Origin: JAEYZM01 sp943372195
GTDB lineage: Bacteria > Bacteroidota > Bacteroidia > Sphingobacteriales > Sphingobacteriaceae
Reading direction: 5' to 3'
Length of the DNA: 64,000 nucleotides
NCBI GenBank assembly: GCA_943372195.1
Contig: CALRXS010000015.1
Coordinates: forward strand, 1-64,000
The notes under the pieces: generated by a model
The model's input: only the letters and a program-made list of their open reading frames with translations
The model's database searches: none
What the model was told of the DNA's origin: nothing
In this document: positions 1-8,953 of the stretch, piece by piece
How positions within the stretch are numbered: position 1 is the first letter of the stretch
Layout of the letters: every line of letters starts with the position of its first letter
Program-made: the position numbers and the translations under genes

Positions 1-1553
1 TTTTTTCTTAAGTAAGCTGGCTCCGTTTCCAAATCTGTTAATCCGTTCGGTGTACGTAATCGCATACTTAATTCTTTCAACCTATTAATGCGCTCTTTGT
101 TCTTACGCATTTGCTCTTCTAATTCTTGATCTTCATCTGATTGCTCAGCAGTTTTATTAATCACTGTAAACTGAACATCTTCTTTATCTAATAATCTGAA
201 TGGCTCTTGTTCTTTTACTTGCTCCTCTGCTCTCTTTGGCTCTGGTGCTGGTATGAAATCAAATAAATTCACCTGCTTGTGTGAACTCGGCTTCACATCT
301 TCTTTGATCATCGGCACTTGCTCCGACTCTTCAACGATATGTGTTTTTAATACCATCGCTGGTGCTTTTTGCACTGCTACTGGTATCTCTATTTCTTCTT
401 GCTTTGGCTCTTCTGCAATCTCCATCTTGAAAGGCTCTTCTGTCTTCTCTGATTTTAATTCTACTTTCGCCAAATGCTCTTCTTCTAAAGTTAAGTTGAT
501 GTTTTGCATCACCTCTTTCACCACTTCTGTATTTTCAATCGAAAGCGGAATTACTTTTTTATCTACGTTCGCAGCTGGTGTCTTAAATCTTTCTTCCTTA
601 GTTTGAAATCCGGTCGCAATTAATGTCACCGAAATTTTATCACCTAAATTTTCATCGTAGCAATTACCCCAAATAATATCTGCTGTTAAGCCTGCTTGAT
701 TTTGAATGTAATCAGTAATCTCCGACACTTCATCCATCAATACTTCTTTTTCTCCGGATGTTATATTTAACAAAATATATCTCGCTCCTTCAATATCATT
801 ATCGTTCAATAAGGGAGATGCTAATGCACTTTGTACTGCTTTGTATGCTCTACCCTCTCCCTCTGCCGATGCTGATCCCATGATTGCAACACCTGAGTTT
901 TGCATAACTGTTTTCACATCTTCAAAGTCAACGTTGATATAACCCGGTACTGTAATAATTTCTGCTATACCTTTTGCAGCTGTTGTTAAAATATTATCTG
1001 CTTCTGCAAATGCATTCGATAATGTTAAGTTACCATACATCTCACGTAACTTATCGTTCGAGATAACTAATAAAGTATCTACGTGTTTTTTGAATGACTC
1101 TAATCCTTCGTCTGCTTGTTGCTTACGACGCTTACCTTCGAAAGTAAATGGTGTAGTAACAATACCTACTGTTAATATTCCCATTTCTTTGGCAGCTTGA
1201 GCGATGATCGGACTTGCACCAGTACCTGTACCACCGCCCATACCAGCAGTGATGAATACCATCTTCGTTGTGCTACCCAATAATTCTTTTACATCATCAA
1301 TCGATTCGATTGCAGAATTCTTTCCTACTTCTGGTATTGAACCCGCTCCTCTACCTTCTGTTAAGCTGGTGCCTAATTGAATTTTGTTAGGGATCGGACT
1401 TAATTCCAATGCTTGTGCATCGGTATTGCAAATGATAAAGTCTACTCCCACAATGCCCTGGTTATACATGTGATTGACAGCATTACCACCGCCACCACCT
1501 ACACCAATCACTTTTATGATTGATGATTTATCTTTCAGCATCTCGAATTTCAT
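1..1553 (-). CDS. ftsZ: Cell division GTPase FtsZ (3' end cut by window edge)
   Basis: FtsZ is the tubulin-like GTPase that polymerises at midcell into the Z-ring. Translation from the ATG at 1553 gives 517 residues before the left edge. The glycine-rich start (VIGVGGGGGNAV), the tubulin signature GMGGGTGTG near residue 105 and the NVDFEDV loop near 210 are all present. A long acidic, charged linker follows the GTPase core (about residue 330 onward). The last visible residues (ETEPAYLRKK) look like the conserved C-terminal peptide that binds FtsA, so only a few residues are probably missing. It is the last gene of the dcw cluster seen here, 33 bp after ftsA. Confidence 0.97.
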   Translation of the reverse strand, partial: MKFEMLKDKSSIIKVIGVGGGGGNAVNHMYNQGIVGVDFIICNTDAQALELSPIPNKIQLGTSLTEGRGAGSIPEVGKNSAIESIDDVKELLGSTTKMVFITAGMGGGTGTGASPIIAQAAKEMGILTVGIVTTPFTFEGKRRKQQADEGLESFKKHVDTLLVISNDKLREMYGNLTLSNAFAEADNILTTAAKGIAEIITVPGYINVDFEDVKTVMQNSGVAIMGSASAEGEGRAYKAVQSALASPLLNDNDIEGARYILLNITSGEKEVLMDEVSEITDYIQNQAGLTADIIWGNCYDENLGDKISVTLIATGFQTKEERFKTPAANVDKKVIPLSIENTEVVKEVMQNINLTLEEEHLAKVELKSEKTEEPFKMEIAEEPKQEEIEIPVAVQKAPAMVLKTHIVEESEQVPMIKEDVKPSSHKQVNLFDFIPAPEPKRAEEQVKEQEPFRLLDKEDVQFTVINKTAEQSDEDQELEEQMRKNKERINRLKELSMRLRTPNGLTDLETEPAYLRK

Positions 1554-1586
1554 GATATTATGTTTTATGTATGTTCTCTAATTAAT

Positions 1587-2927
1587 TTATTTAGTAAAGT
1601 TTTTATCGTCATCAATGTCGGCAATGTCATTTAAGAAAAAACGCTCGCTCTTCTTAATGATGCCTTGTAAAAATGAACTACCTTGATTTTTTTCACGCTC
1701 TACCTTCGTCTCTTTTTCAGGTTGTGCAATATTTGGCATTTTGCTTTCTGCCTTTGTTCTTTGCATCTCTATGTATTGCAATGCTTTTATCACAAGACCG
1801 ATACCGGTTGAATACATCGGACTCTTAATATCATCGAAATTTGTTTTCGATAAATGTTCATTCGGATATCCGACTCTTGCATCAATACCTGTAATGTATT
1901 CTACTAATTGAGTAACATGTTTCAATTGTGCACCACCACCTGTTACTACTATACCTGCTCCTGCTCTGATTTTTTTCTCAAAGCCCGATGCTTGAATTTC
2001 ATATTTAACCTGCTCTAAAATTTCTTCCATACGTGCTTGTATTACGTAGGCTAAATTTTTCACAGATACTTCTTTCGGCTCTCTACCTTTCAATCCCTGA
2101 ATAGAAATTACTTCCTCTTCTTTATTTTCATCTGCTAATGCCGATCCGAATTTTATCTTCAATGCTTCTGCAGTATTTTTCATTACTGAACATCCTTCTC
2201 TAATATCTTCAGTAATTGAATTACCACCGAAAGGTATTACTGCTGTATGTCTGATGATACCTTCGTAGAATATAGCAATATCAGTCGTTCCACCACCAAT
2301 GTCAATCAATACTACCCCTGCTTCTTTTTCTTCATCACTCAATACTGCATCTGCTGATGCTAATGGTTCTAAAACCATATCAGTTGCTACTAAGCCTGCA
2401 CGCTCAACACATTTGATGATGTTATTAGCTGCAGTAATTTGCCCAGTGATCACATGGAAATTCGCTTCTAAACGAATACCTGACATACCAATCGGATCTA
2501 ATACTCCTTGCTCATTATCAACCGTAAATTCTTGCGGTAATACATGAATAATTTTTTCACCCGGAGGCATTGCTAAACGATACATGTCTTCGATCAAGCG
2601 ATCAACATCTGCACGATTGATTTCATCATCAGTAGAACTTCTAACAATGATGCCTCTATGTTGTAAACTCTTAATGTGCTGTCCGGCGATACCTACCACC
2701 ACTTCAGAGATATCACAATTCGCTTTAATACTTGCTTCTTCAATTGCGGCTTTTATACCGTTAATTGTTTTTTCAATGTTTGTTACAACTCCTCTCGAAA
2801 CACCTGCTGATTCAGCCTTTCCCATGCCTAATACTTCAATCTTACCATGCTCTTTACGCATGCCTACAATCGCACAAATCTTTGTGGTTCCAATGTCTAG
2901 TCCTACTACAATATCTGAGTATTCCAT
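1587..2927 (-). CDS. ftsA: Cell division protein FtsA
   Basis: FtsA is an actin-like ATPase that tethers FtsZ filaments to the membrane and recruits later divisome proteins. The 446 residues carry actin-fold phosphate loops: VGLDIGTTK at residues 8-16, the second loop LIDIGGGTTDIAIF near 208, and an adenosine motif VVTGGGAQL near 328. A C-terminal tail (FLQGIIKKSERFFLN) resembles the amphipathic membrane-targeting helix region. The length is usual for Bacteroidota FtsA. It lies between ftsQ (15 bp upstream) and ftsZ (33 bp downstream), the standard order. Confidence 0.97.
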   Translation of the reverse strand: MEYSDIVVGLDIGTTKICAIVGMRKEHGKIEVLGMGKAESAGVSRGVVTNIEKTINGIKAAIEEASIKANCDISEVVVGIAGQHIKSLQHRGIIVRSSTDDEINRADVDRLIEDMYRLAMPPGEKIIHVLPQEFTVDNEQGVLDPIGMSGIRLEANFHVITGQITAANNIIKCVERAGLVATDMVLEPLASADAVLSDEEKEAGVVLIDIGGGTTDIAIFYEGIIRHTAVIPFGGNSITEDIREGCSVMKNTAEALKIKFGSALADENKEEEVISIQGLKGREPKEVSVKNLAYVIQARMEEILEQVKYEIQASGFEKKIRAGAGIVVTGGGAQLKHVTQLVEYITGIDARVGYPNEHLSKTNFDDIKSPMYSTGIGLVIKALQYIEMQRTKAESKMPNIAQPEKETKVEREKNQGSSFLQGIIKKSERFFLNDIADIDDDKNFTK

Positions 2928-2942
2928 AGTAATAATTTTTAT

Positions 2943-3803
2943 TTAGTTAATATTTATTTTCGATTCTGTCGAATCGATTGCCGTTTCTAAACTATCTGTA
3001 AGTACTGGTAAAACTGGTTCAGCAATATCATTTCTGCTTGCTACAATTTGACCTTTGTACTTCACATTGATGGTATGGTACGTTTGCCAGCCTACCTTTG
3101 GTAATGCCTTGTTGTAAAATATCATCAGGTTATCAAATTTCTCTACCATGTTAGTAGTGTCACCAAAAATTATTTTATGATCACCAACTCTTGGTATAAA
3201 AACAAAATCATTATTCTGTTCAATATAAATCTGCTCAATCTGCGCTTCCCAAAACTCATTTGCCTTAATGAATTTACTCAATGCATAAAGCGATGAGACT
3301 AATACTGTTTGTAAAGTATCATTCTTACCATCGTAACTTTCTAATATATTACCATTGCATACAATGCTTCTGGCAGAATAGAGAGTCGATAAAGGCATCT
3401 TGTTACCATCTTCATCTATATAAAAACTTTGATAAGTACTATTGATGATTCTAATCAATGGTTTACGTTGATTGATTTCAACTTGTAAATTCCCTTTTAT
3501 ATCGATGAACACTTTTGCTGATTTTATATACTTGTTCGCAACTATCAATCGCTCTAAAAGTGACAAGGGTATCTCATCTACTTTTGTGCCGATCAATGAA
3601 TCGCCAGTAGAATATAAAATCTTCAAGACATCCGCCTTATTGATAAAATAATTTTCATCATCGCGATTGATGTCGATTAATATTGATTTACAAAGAACGC
3701 TTCGTTGTTTTATTTCTGTAAAAGCGAATGAGCTTATCACCGCACTTAGGCCTACAATCCACAAAGTAATGACACCAATTAATTTCCAATTAATGCTTTT
3801 CAT
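2943..3803 (-). CDS. ftsQ: Cell division protein FtsQ/DivIB
   Basis: FtsQ is a bitopic inner-membrane divisome protein that links early and late division proteins through its periplasmic domain. The 286-residue product has a short cytoplasmic start, one membrane segment at about residues 8-28, a POTRA-like region (about 40-115) and a beta domain (about 115-240). Sequence conservation in this family is low, so the call rests largely on topology, length and its position between murC and ftsA. Its ATG overlaps the murC stop by 4 bp (ATGA), which suggests translational coupling. Confidence 0.88.
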   Translation of the reverse strand: MKSINWKLIGVITLWIVGLSAVISSFAFTEIKQRSVLCKSILIDINRDDENYFINKADVLKILYSTGDSLIGTKVDEIPLSLLERLIVANKYIKSAKVFIDIKGNLQVEINQRKPLIRIINSTYQSFYIDEDGNKMPLSTLYSARSIVCNGNILESYDGKNDTLQTVLVSSLYALSKFIKANEFWEAQIEQIYIEQNNDFVFIPRVGDHKIIFGDTTNMVEKFDNLMIFYNKALPKVGWQTYHTINVKYKGQIVASRNDIAEPVLPVLTDSLETAIDSTESKININ

Positions 3804-5158
3804 TGTGTTAACAACGTTTTAATGGGCTCTACCATTGTGTCTATATCTCCCGCACCTACTGTTACTATTACATCTAAATTTTTCTTTGCTAAAACATCCA
3901 TCAATTGATTTTTAGAACAAAGCATTTTATTTTCGATGCTTACATTTTCTAAAATCATTTCAGAGCTTACCCCTTCAATGGGTAATTCTCTAGCCGGATA
4001 AATATCTAGCAATATTAATTCATCACTTATGCTCAATGCCTCTGAAAATCCTTCAGCAAAATCTCTTGTACGTGTGTACAAGTGTGGTTGAAATACAGTG
4101 GTCAATTTTCTATCTGGGAATAATTGACGTACTGAATTTAAACATGCTTTCAATTCTTCAGGATGATGCGCATAATCATCTATGTAAATATTTTTATCGT
4201 TACGAACGATGTATTCAAATCTTCTCTTCACTCCAGAAAAACTTTCAAGCGCTGCTTTAATTTTTTCTGTATCTATCTTCAAAAGCAACGCGACTATAAT
4301 CGCAGCCGTTGCATTCTCTACATTGTGTAAACCTGCAATTCCTAATCTTATATTTCTGATGTCTACATTTCCGTTTTTGAAATCAAAAATGTATCCACCG
4401 TTTTCTACTCTAATGTTATGTGCTGTATAATCAGCACTGCTTGAATTAACACCATATGTCAATCCCTCTTTCTTGATATTGAGTTGATATTTATAAATCA
4501 ACTTACCAGTTCTCTTCAACTGCGATGCAAACAATCTGAACGATTCTTCTAGGTGTGATTTATCACCATAGATATCAAGATGATCAGCATCCATAGAAGT
4601 TACTATTGCAATATCTGGATGTAAGGTTAAGAACGAACGATCGAACTCATCGGCTTCTATTACCATCACATTATTGTCAGAGAACAAAACATTGCTATTG
4701 TAATTACTTGCAATACCACCTAAAAAAGCAGAGCAATCATAGCCACTGTGTTTTAACAAATGTGCGATGATTGATGAAGTAGTAGTTTTACCATGTGTAC
4801 CTGCAACAGCAATAGTGAATGAACCTTCAGAGATGATACCCAATACTTGTGATCTTTTTCTCAATACAAAATCATTGTTAGAGAAAAATTGAAAGATGTT
4901 ACTTGAACTTGGTATCGCTGGTGTATAAATCACCAGAGTCGCTGGGTCATGCACTAAAAATTCTGGATGAATCTCTGATGCTTCGTCAACATATGTAATT
5001 TTTATTCCTTCGTTTTCTAATTCACTTGTTAAAACAGTTCTGGTTTTATCGTAACCAGCAACAACACATCCGCGTTTATTAAAATAGCGAGCCAAGCCAC
5101 TCATACCGATACCACCGATACCCACTAAATAAACTCTTTGAATGTATTCTAATTTCAT
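3800..5158 (-). CDS. murC: UDP-N-acetylmuramate--L-alanine ligase MurC
   Basis: MurC catalyses ATP-dependent addition of L-Ala to UDP-MurNAc, the first step of stem-peptide assembly, in the cytoplasm. The 452 residues show the Mur N-terminal Rossmann motif GIGGIGMSG (13-21), the P-loop GTHGKTTTSS beginning at residue 120, the central-domain EADEFDRSF motif near 190, and the C-terminal DDYAHHPEE motif near 328 that is typical of MurC. It follows murG by 1 bp and overlaps ftsQ by 4 bp. Confidence 0.97.
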   Translation of the reverse strand: MKLEYIQRVYLVGIGGIGMSGLARYFNKRGCVVAGYDKTRTVLTSELENEGIKITYVDEASEIHPEFLVHDPATLVIYTPAIPSSSNIFQFFSNNDFVLRKRSQVLGIISEGSFTIAVAGTHGKTTTSSIIAHLLKHSGYDCSAFLGGIASNYNSNVLFSDNNVMVIEADEFDRSFLTLHPDIAIVTSMDADHLDIYGDKSHLEESFRLFASQLKRTGKLIYKYQLNIKKEGLTYGVNSSSADYTAHNIRVENGGYIFDFKNGNVDIRNIRLGIAGLHNVENATAAIIVALLLKIDTEKIKAALESFSGVKRRFEYIVRNDKNIYIDDYAHHPEELKACLNSVRQLFPDRKLTTVFQPHLYTRTRDFAEGFSEALSISDELILLDIYPARELPIEGVSSEMILENVSIENKMLCSKNQLMDVLAKKNLDVIVTVGAGDIDTMVEPIKTLLTQ

Positions 5159-5159
5159 T

Positions 5160-6263
5160 TTATCTTTTTATCAATTTCAAAACTTCAATCGCGATATCAT
5201 TCGCAGCATTTGGTTTTGCTAATGCTGAAATATTTTGTGATAAGTCAGCTAATTGTTTTTCATTTTTTAACAGTTCTAAAACTGTTGGTATTAGTTTAGT
5301 TTTTGCTTCAGAATCTCTTATCAATACTGCCGCATTTTTATTGACTAGCGACATAGCATTTTTAGTTTGGTGATCTTCAGCTACATTAGGTGATGGAACT
5401 AGAACAACAGGCTTCTGTACTAAACACAATTCTGATATTGTTCCGGCACCTGCGCGAGCAATAATTACGTCGGCTGCAGCATATGCCATGTCCATGTTAC
5501 TAATAAACTCAAATATCTTAATACCTGAGCGCATTTGAGGGCTAGCATTTTCAACAATTGTGGAATAGTAGAACCTCCCAGTTTGCCATATAATTTGAAC
5601 ATCTGAAGCATTGATTAAATCTAATTGACTCATCACACTTTCATTCAACGTTCTTGCACCTAAACTACCACCCGTAATGAAGATGGTTTTCTTCGTACTA
5701 TCTAAATCAAAAAACTTTATTGCCTCTTCTCTCAAGCCCTTTATTTTCAATAGTTCTGAGCGAACCGGATTTCCGGTTAACAATATTTTATCTGCCGGAA
5801 AAAATTTTTCCATGCCTTCGTATGCAACACAAATTTTTGAAGCAGCACTTGCCAATAATTTATTGGTGATTCCTGCATAAGAATTTTGTTCTTGTAATAA
5901 GTAAGGCACACCTTGTGATTTTGCAACTTGCAACATCGGACCAGAGGCGTAACCGCCGACACCAACAGCAACATCCGGATTAAATTCTTTTATAATTTTT
6001 TTCGATTTCCATAAGCTTTTCAACAAGCGAATAGGAAATTTTAAATTATCGAATGTTAATTTTCTTTGAAGTCCTTTGATATCTAATCCTATAATTTTAT
6101 AACCAGCTGCAGGCACTTTATCCATCTCAATTTTACCTAATGCACCGATGAACAATATCTCTGCATTGGGCTCCATTTCTTTGATGGCATTAGCAATTGC
6201 TATCGCCGGAAACACATGTCCGCCGGTACCTCCACCGCTGATTAAAATTTTAGGCGATCTCAT
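5160..6263 (-). CDS. murG: Lipid II synthase MurG (UDP-GlcNAc transferase)
   Basis: MurG transfers GlcNAc from UDP-GlcNAc to lipid I on the inner face of the cytoplasmic membrane, giving lipid II. The 367 residues have the N-terminal G-loop SGGGTGGHVFPA (9-20), a second glycine loop (VGVGGYASGP near 100), the third loop ITGGSLGART near 195 and a C-terminal nucleotide-sugar site (RAGAGTISEL near 270). The start overlaps the end of ftsW by 14 bp, so translation is probably coupled. Confidence 0.97.
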   Translation of the reverse strand: MRSPKILISGGGTGGHVFPAIAIANAIKEMEPNAEILFIGALGKIEMDKVPAAGYKIIGLDIKGLQRKLTFDNLKFPIRLLKSLWKSKKIIKEFNPDVAVGVGGYASGPMLQVAKSQGVPYLLQEQNSYAGITNKLLASAASKICVAYEGMEKFFPADKILLTGNPVRSELLKIKGLREEAIKFFDLDSTKKTIFITGGSLGARTLNESVMSQLDLINASDVQIIWQTGRFYYSTIVENASPQMRSGIKIFEFISNMDMAYAAADVIIARAGAGTISELCLVQKPVVLVPSPNVAEDHQTKNAMSLVNKNAAVLIRDSEAKTKLIPTVLELLKNEKQLADLSQNISALAKPNAANDIAIEVLKLIKR

Positions 6264-7395
6264 TTTGCTTCTCCGATTTTTGCATTTCTTCTATGTCTCT
6301 ACTGATACTCAAAATTATTCCGAAGGCTATGCTCGTAAATAAAATAGAGGTACCACCCATACTCACTAATGGTAAGGGCACACCTGTTACTGGCATTAGG
6401 TTCACTGCTACTGCCATGTTTGCAAAGGCTTGTATAACCAAGCTGAAACTCAATCCGCAGGCTAGCAATGCACCAAATGCTTTCGGTGCTTTGGTTATAA
6501 TTCGAATAGATCGATATAAGAAAAACAGATAAACTAATATGATAATTGCACCACCAACTAAGCCGTATTCTTCAATGATGATTGAATAAATAAAATCGGA
6601 GTATGGGTGTGGTAAATAATTTCTTTGTATGCTGTTACCCGGACCTTTACCAAAAATACCACCAGTTGCGATGGCGATTTTACTTTGGTCTGATTGAAAA
6701 CTTTTATCGGGGTCTACTTGCTCTGAACTTAAGAAAGTGTTGATACGAGAGCGATAGGTTTCTCTCCTCGGACCAAAAAATACCACTAAAGTTAATATTA
6801 TGCCGACCACAACAGAGGTCAAAGCCATTTGTTTAAAAGAGATTCGGCCAATCAACATAATCAATGCGCAAGTACCGAATAACATAATCGCAGTTGAAAA
6901 ATTCGCTGGTGCTATTAATCCGATCACCCCACCTACAGCTAATATGATAGGTAAAAATGATTTCTTAAAGTCTTTAATATTTTCTTGACGACGTGATAAT
7001 TCTCTTGCCAAAAACATTATCAACGCAAGCTTCGCTAAATCGGATGTTTGAAAAGTTTGTCCGGTGAATGGTATCGTTATCCATCTACTCGCCTGATTAA
7101 TTTCATTACCAAAGACTAAAGTATATAATAACAATGGCAATGAAATCACTAATAAAATTTGTGCAATACGTGAATAGTATCTATAGTCTAACAAGTGTGC
7201 TCCCCACATCAAGCCAATACCCACCACCATCAACGAAAGGTGTTTGAATAAATAATATTCAGTATTTCCTGATTGAAATTTATAAGCAAGCGTACCTGTT
7301 GAACTGTACACAGCCAAAAGCGATACGAGCGATAGAAATGCTACCACTAACCATATCCAGATGTCGCCTTTTGTTTTACTTAATAACCAGCTCAT
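6250..7395 (-). CDS. ftsW: Peptidoglycan glycosyltransferase FtsW (SEDS family)
   Basis: FtsW is the polytopic SEDS glycosyltransferase that polymerises lipid II at the septum together with FtsI. The 381 residues contain about ten hydrophobic segments. The SEDS signature is visible around PVTGVPLPLVSMGGTS near residue 335, and a large periplasmic loop lies in the middle (about 205-270). FtsW is preferred over RodA because of its place between murD and murG in the dcw order. A 117-bp gap filled by a heptad palindrome separates it from murD, unlike the tight junctions downstream. Confidence 0.95.
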   Translation of the reverse strand: MSWLLSKTKGDIWIWLVVAFLSLVSLLAVYSSTGTLAYKFQSGNTEYYLFKHLSLMVVGIGLMWGAHLLDYRYYSRIAQILLVISLPLLLYTLVFGNEINQASRWITIPFTGQTFQTSDLAKLALIMFLARELSRRQENIKDFKKSFLPIILAVGGVIGLIAPANFSTAIMLFGTCALIMLIGRISFKQMALTSVVVGIILTLVVFFGPRRETYRSRINTFLSSEQVDPDKSFQSDQSKIAIATGGIFGKGPGNSIQRNYLPHPYSDFIYSIIIEEYGLVGGAIIILVYLFFLYRSIRIITKAPKAFGALLACGLSFSLVIQAFANMAVAVNLMPVTGVPLPLVSMGGTSILFTSIAFGIILSISRDIEEMQKSEKQNEIA

Positions 7396-7431
7396 AATTT
7401 TTATATTGTGTACTATTCATTGATTGTATTC

Positions 7432-7510
7432 CGTATTCAGTATTCAGTATTCCGATGTGCTAAGTTTGAAATTTGCACATCGGAATACTGAATACTGAAT
7501 ACTGAATACG
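7432..7510. repeat. Palindromic heptad-repeat element R1 (GTATTCA type)
   Basis: This is an inverted repeat between murD and ftsW. The left arm (7432-7460, 29 nt) is built of GTATTCA heptads ending in CCGATGTGC. The right arm (7475-7510, 36 nt) is its exact complement plus one extra heptad. The spacer is 14 nt. The element ends 2 bp before the murD stop codon. It could form a long RNA hairpin in the dcw transcript, but it has no U-tract, so ordinary rho-independent termination is not obvious. Confidence 0.9.
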
Positions 7511-7512
7511 TA

Positions 7513-8853
7513 CTAAAGTTCTTTCACCGCTGCCTTAAACTGCTCCCCTCTGTCTTCGTAGTTTTTGAATAAGTCAAAACTTGCGCAAGCAGGTGATAAT
7601 AAAACCGTATCGCCTTTTTGTGCTAAGTGATAACTTAATTCTGCTGCTTCTTTTGCAGAGCCAGCATTCACCATTACATCAACAACATCAGAGAATGCTT
7701 CGTGTAGTTTTTCATTGTCTACGCCTAAGCAAACGATTGCTCTTACTTTGTCTTTTACTAAATTCTTTAAAATGGTATAATCATTACCTTTATCAACACC
7801 ACCAGCGATCCACACAATCGGAGTATTTACACTCTCTAATGCGTACCATGCTGAGTTAACATTGGTTGCTTTACTATCGTTAATGAATTCTACGTTTTGA
7901 ATTTTCGCAACGTGCTCTAAACGATGTTCAGCATTTTTAAAATCAGATAAGCTTTGCTTTAACGATTCAGATCTGATTTCGAGTAAACGCGAAGCGATGC
8001 CCGAAGCCATTGAATTGTAAACATTGTGCTTTCCTTGTAGTGCAAGTTCTTGAATGGTCATGATAAATGTATGATTAAGTATGTTGATGTTTATATTATT
8101 TCCGTTTAAAAATGCTCCTTCATTCAATTCTTTTTGAATAGAGAAAGGAATCATTGTTGCATTAATTTTATGTCTCTCTAATCCAGATTGTGTTAGTTCA
8201 TCATCAGTACAGTAAATAAAATAATCTTCTGCTGTTTGATTCTGTGTGATTCTGAATTTCGAATCGACATAATTTTCAATTTTATATTCGTAGCGATCTA
8301 AATGATCTGGAGTGATGTTTGTCAGAATTGCTATGTCTGCCTTGAATTCATACATATCATCTAACATGAAACTGCTTAACTCTAATACATAGAAATCAAA
8401 ATTTTCTGTCGCCACTTGGTATGCAAAACTATGCCCTATGTTACCTGCCAATCCCACATTCAATCCAGCGTTTTTCAAAATATGATAGGTCAACAAAGTA
8501 GTGGTCGTTTTACCATTTGTACCAGTGATGCAAATCATCTTCGCATTCGTATATCTTCCAGCAAATTCTATTTCAGAAATCACTGGCGTATTTTGAGCAC
8601 GGAGTTTTTTGATGAGTGGTGCTTTTTCGGGTATACCCGGACTTTTAATAACTTCTGTAGCAGAAAGAATTTTTTCTTCAGTATGTTGACCTTGCTCCCA
8701 TTCAATACCTTCATCGTTCAACATTTTCTGATAAATCTCTTTCAGCATACCACTATCAGAAAGAAATACCTCGAAGCCTTTTCTCTTAGCGAGAATCGCT
8801 GCACCGGTACCGCTTTCGCCACCTCCTAGCACTGTGATTTTGGTAATTGACAT
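7513..8853 (-). CDS. murD: UDP-N-acetylmuramoylalanine--D-glutamate ligase MurD
   Basis: MurD adds D-Glu to UDP-MurNAc-L-Ala in the cytoplasm using ATP. The 446 residues have the N-terminal GGGESGTGAA motif (10-19), the P-loop GTNGKTTTTL at 111-120, the central NITPDHLDRY motif near 188, and the C-terminal INDSKATN motif near 298 with LLSPACASFDLF near 420, which are typical of MurD. The gene is bracketed by two palindromic heptad elements (7432-7510 and 8892-8950), the only interior gaps of this kind in the dcw cluster. Confidence 0.97.
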   Translation of the reverse strand: MSITKITVLGGGESGTGAAILAKRKGFEVFLSDSGMLKEIYQKMLNDEGIEWEQGQHTEEKILSATEVIKSPGIPEKAPLIKKLRAQNTPVISEIEFAGRYTNAKMICITGTNGKTTTTLLTYHILKNAGLNVGLAGNIGHSFAYQVATENFDFYVLELSSFMLDDMYEFKADIAILTNITPDHLDRYEYKIENYVDSKFRITQNQTAEDYFIYCTDDELTQSGLERHKINATMIPFSIQKELNEGAFLNGNNININILNHTFIMTIQELALQGKHNVYNSMASGIASRLLEIRSESLKQSLSDFKNAEHRLEHVAKIQNVEFINDSKATNVNSAWYALESVNTPIVWIAGGVDKGNDYTILKNLVKDKVRAIVCLGVDNEKLHEAFSDVVDVMVNAGSAKEAAELSYHLAQKGDTVLLSPACASFDLFKNYEDRGEQFKAAVKEL

Positions 8854-8891
8854 TCGTTCGTTTATTATATTTTTTTGCTTTCTATTTATTT

Positions 8892-8950
8892 GTATTGAGT
8901 ACTGCGTATTGGGTATTGAGTCTCAGTACCCAATACTCAGTACTCAATAC
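8892..8950. repeat. Palindromic heptad-repeat element R2 (GTATTGA type)
   Basis: This is a near-perfect 59-nt inverted repeat between mraY and murD. The left arm (8892-8920) reads as heptads GTATTGA, GTACTGC, GTATTGG, GTATTGA. The right arm (8922-8950) is its complement with two mismatches, around a 1-nt centre. It ends 3 bp before the mraY stop codon. The heptad differs from that of R1 by C to G at position 6, but the architecture is the same. Confidence 0.9.
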
Positions 8951-8953
8951 ATT

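Noticed and set aside
253..606. Plus-strand open frame of 117 residues
   Set aside because: It lies antisense to the ftsZ linker and has no recognisable protein features; the Ser/Thr-rich composition reflects the complement of the coding strand.
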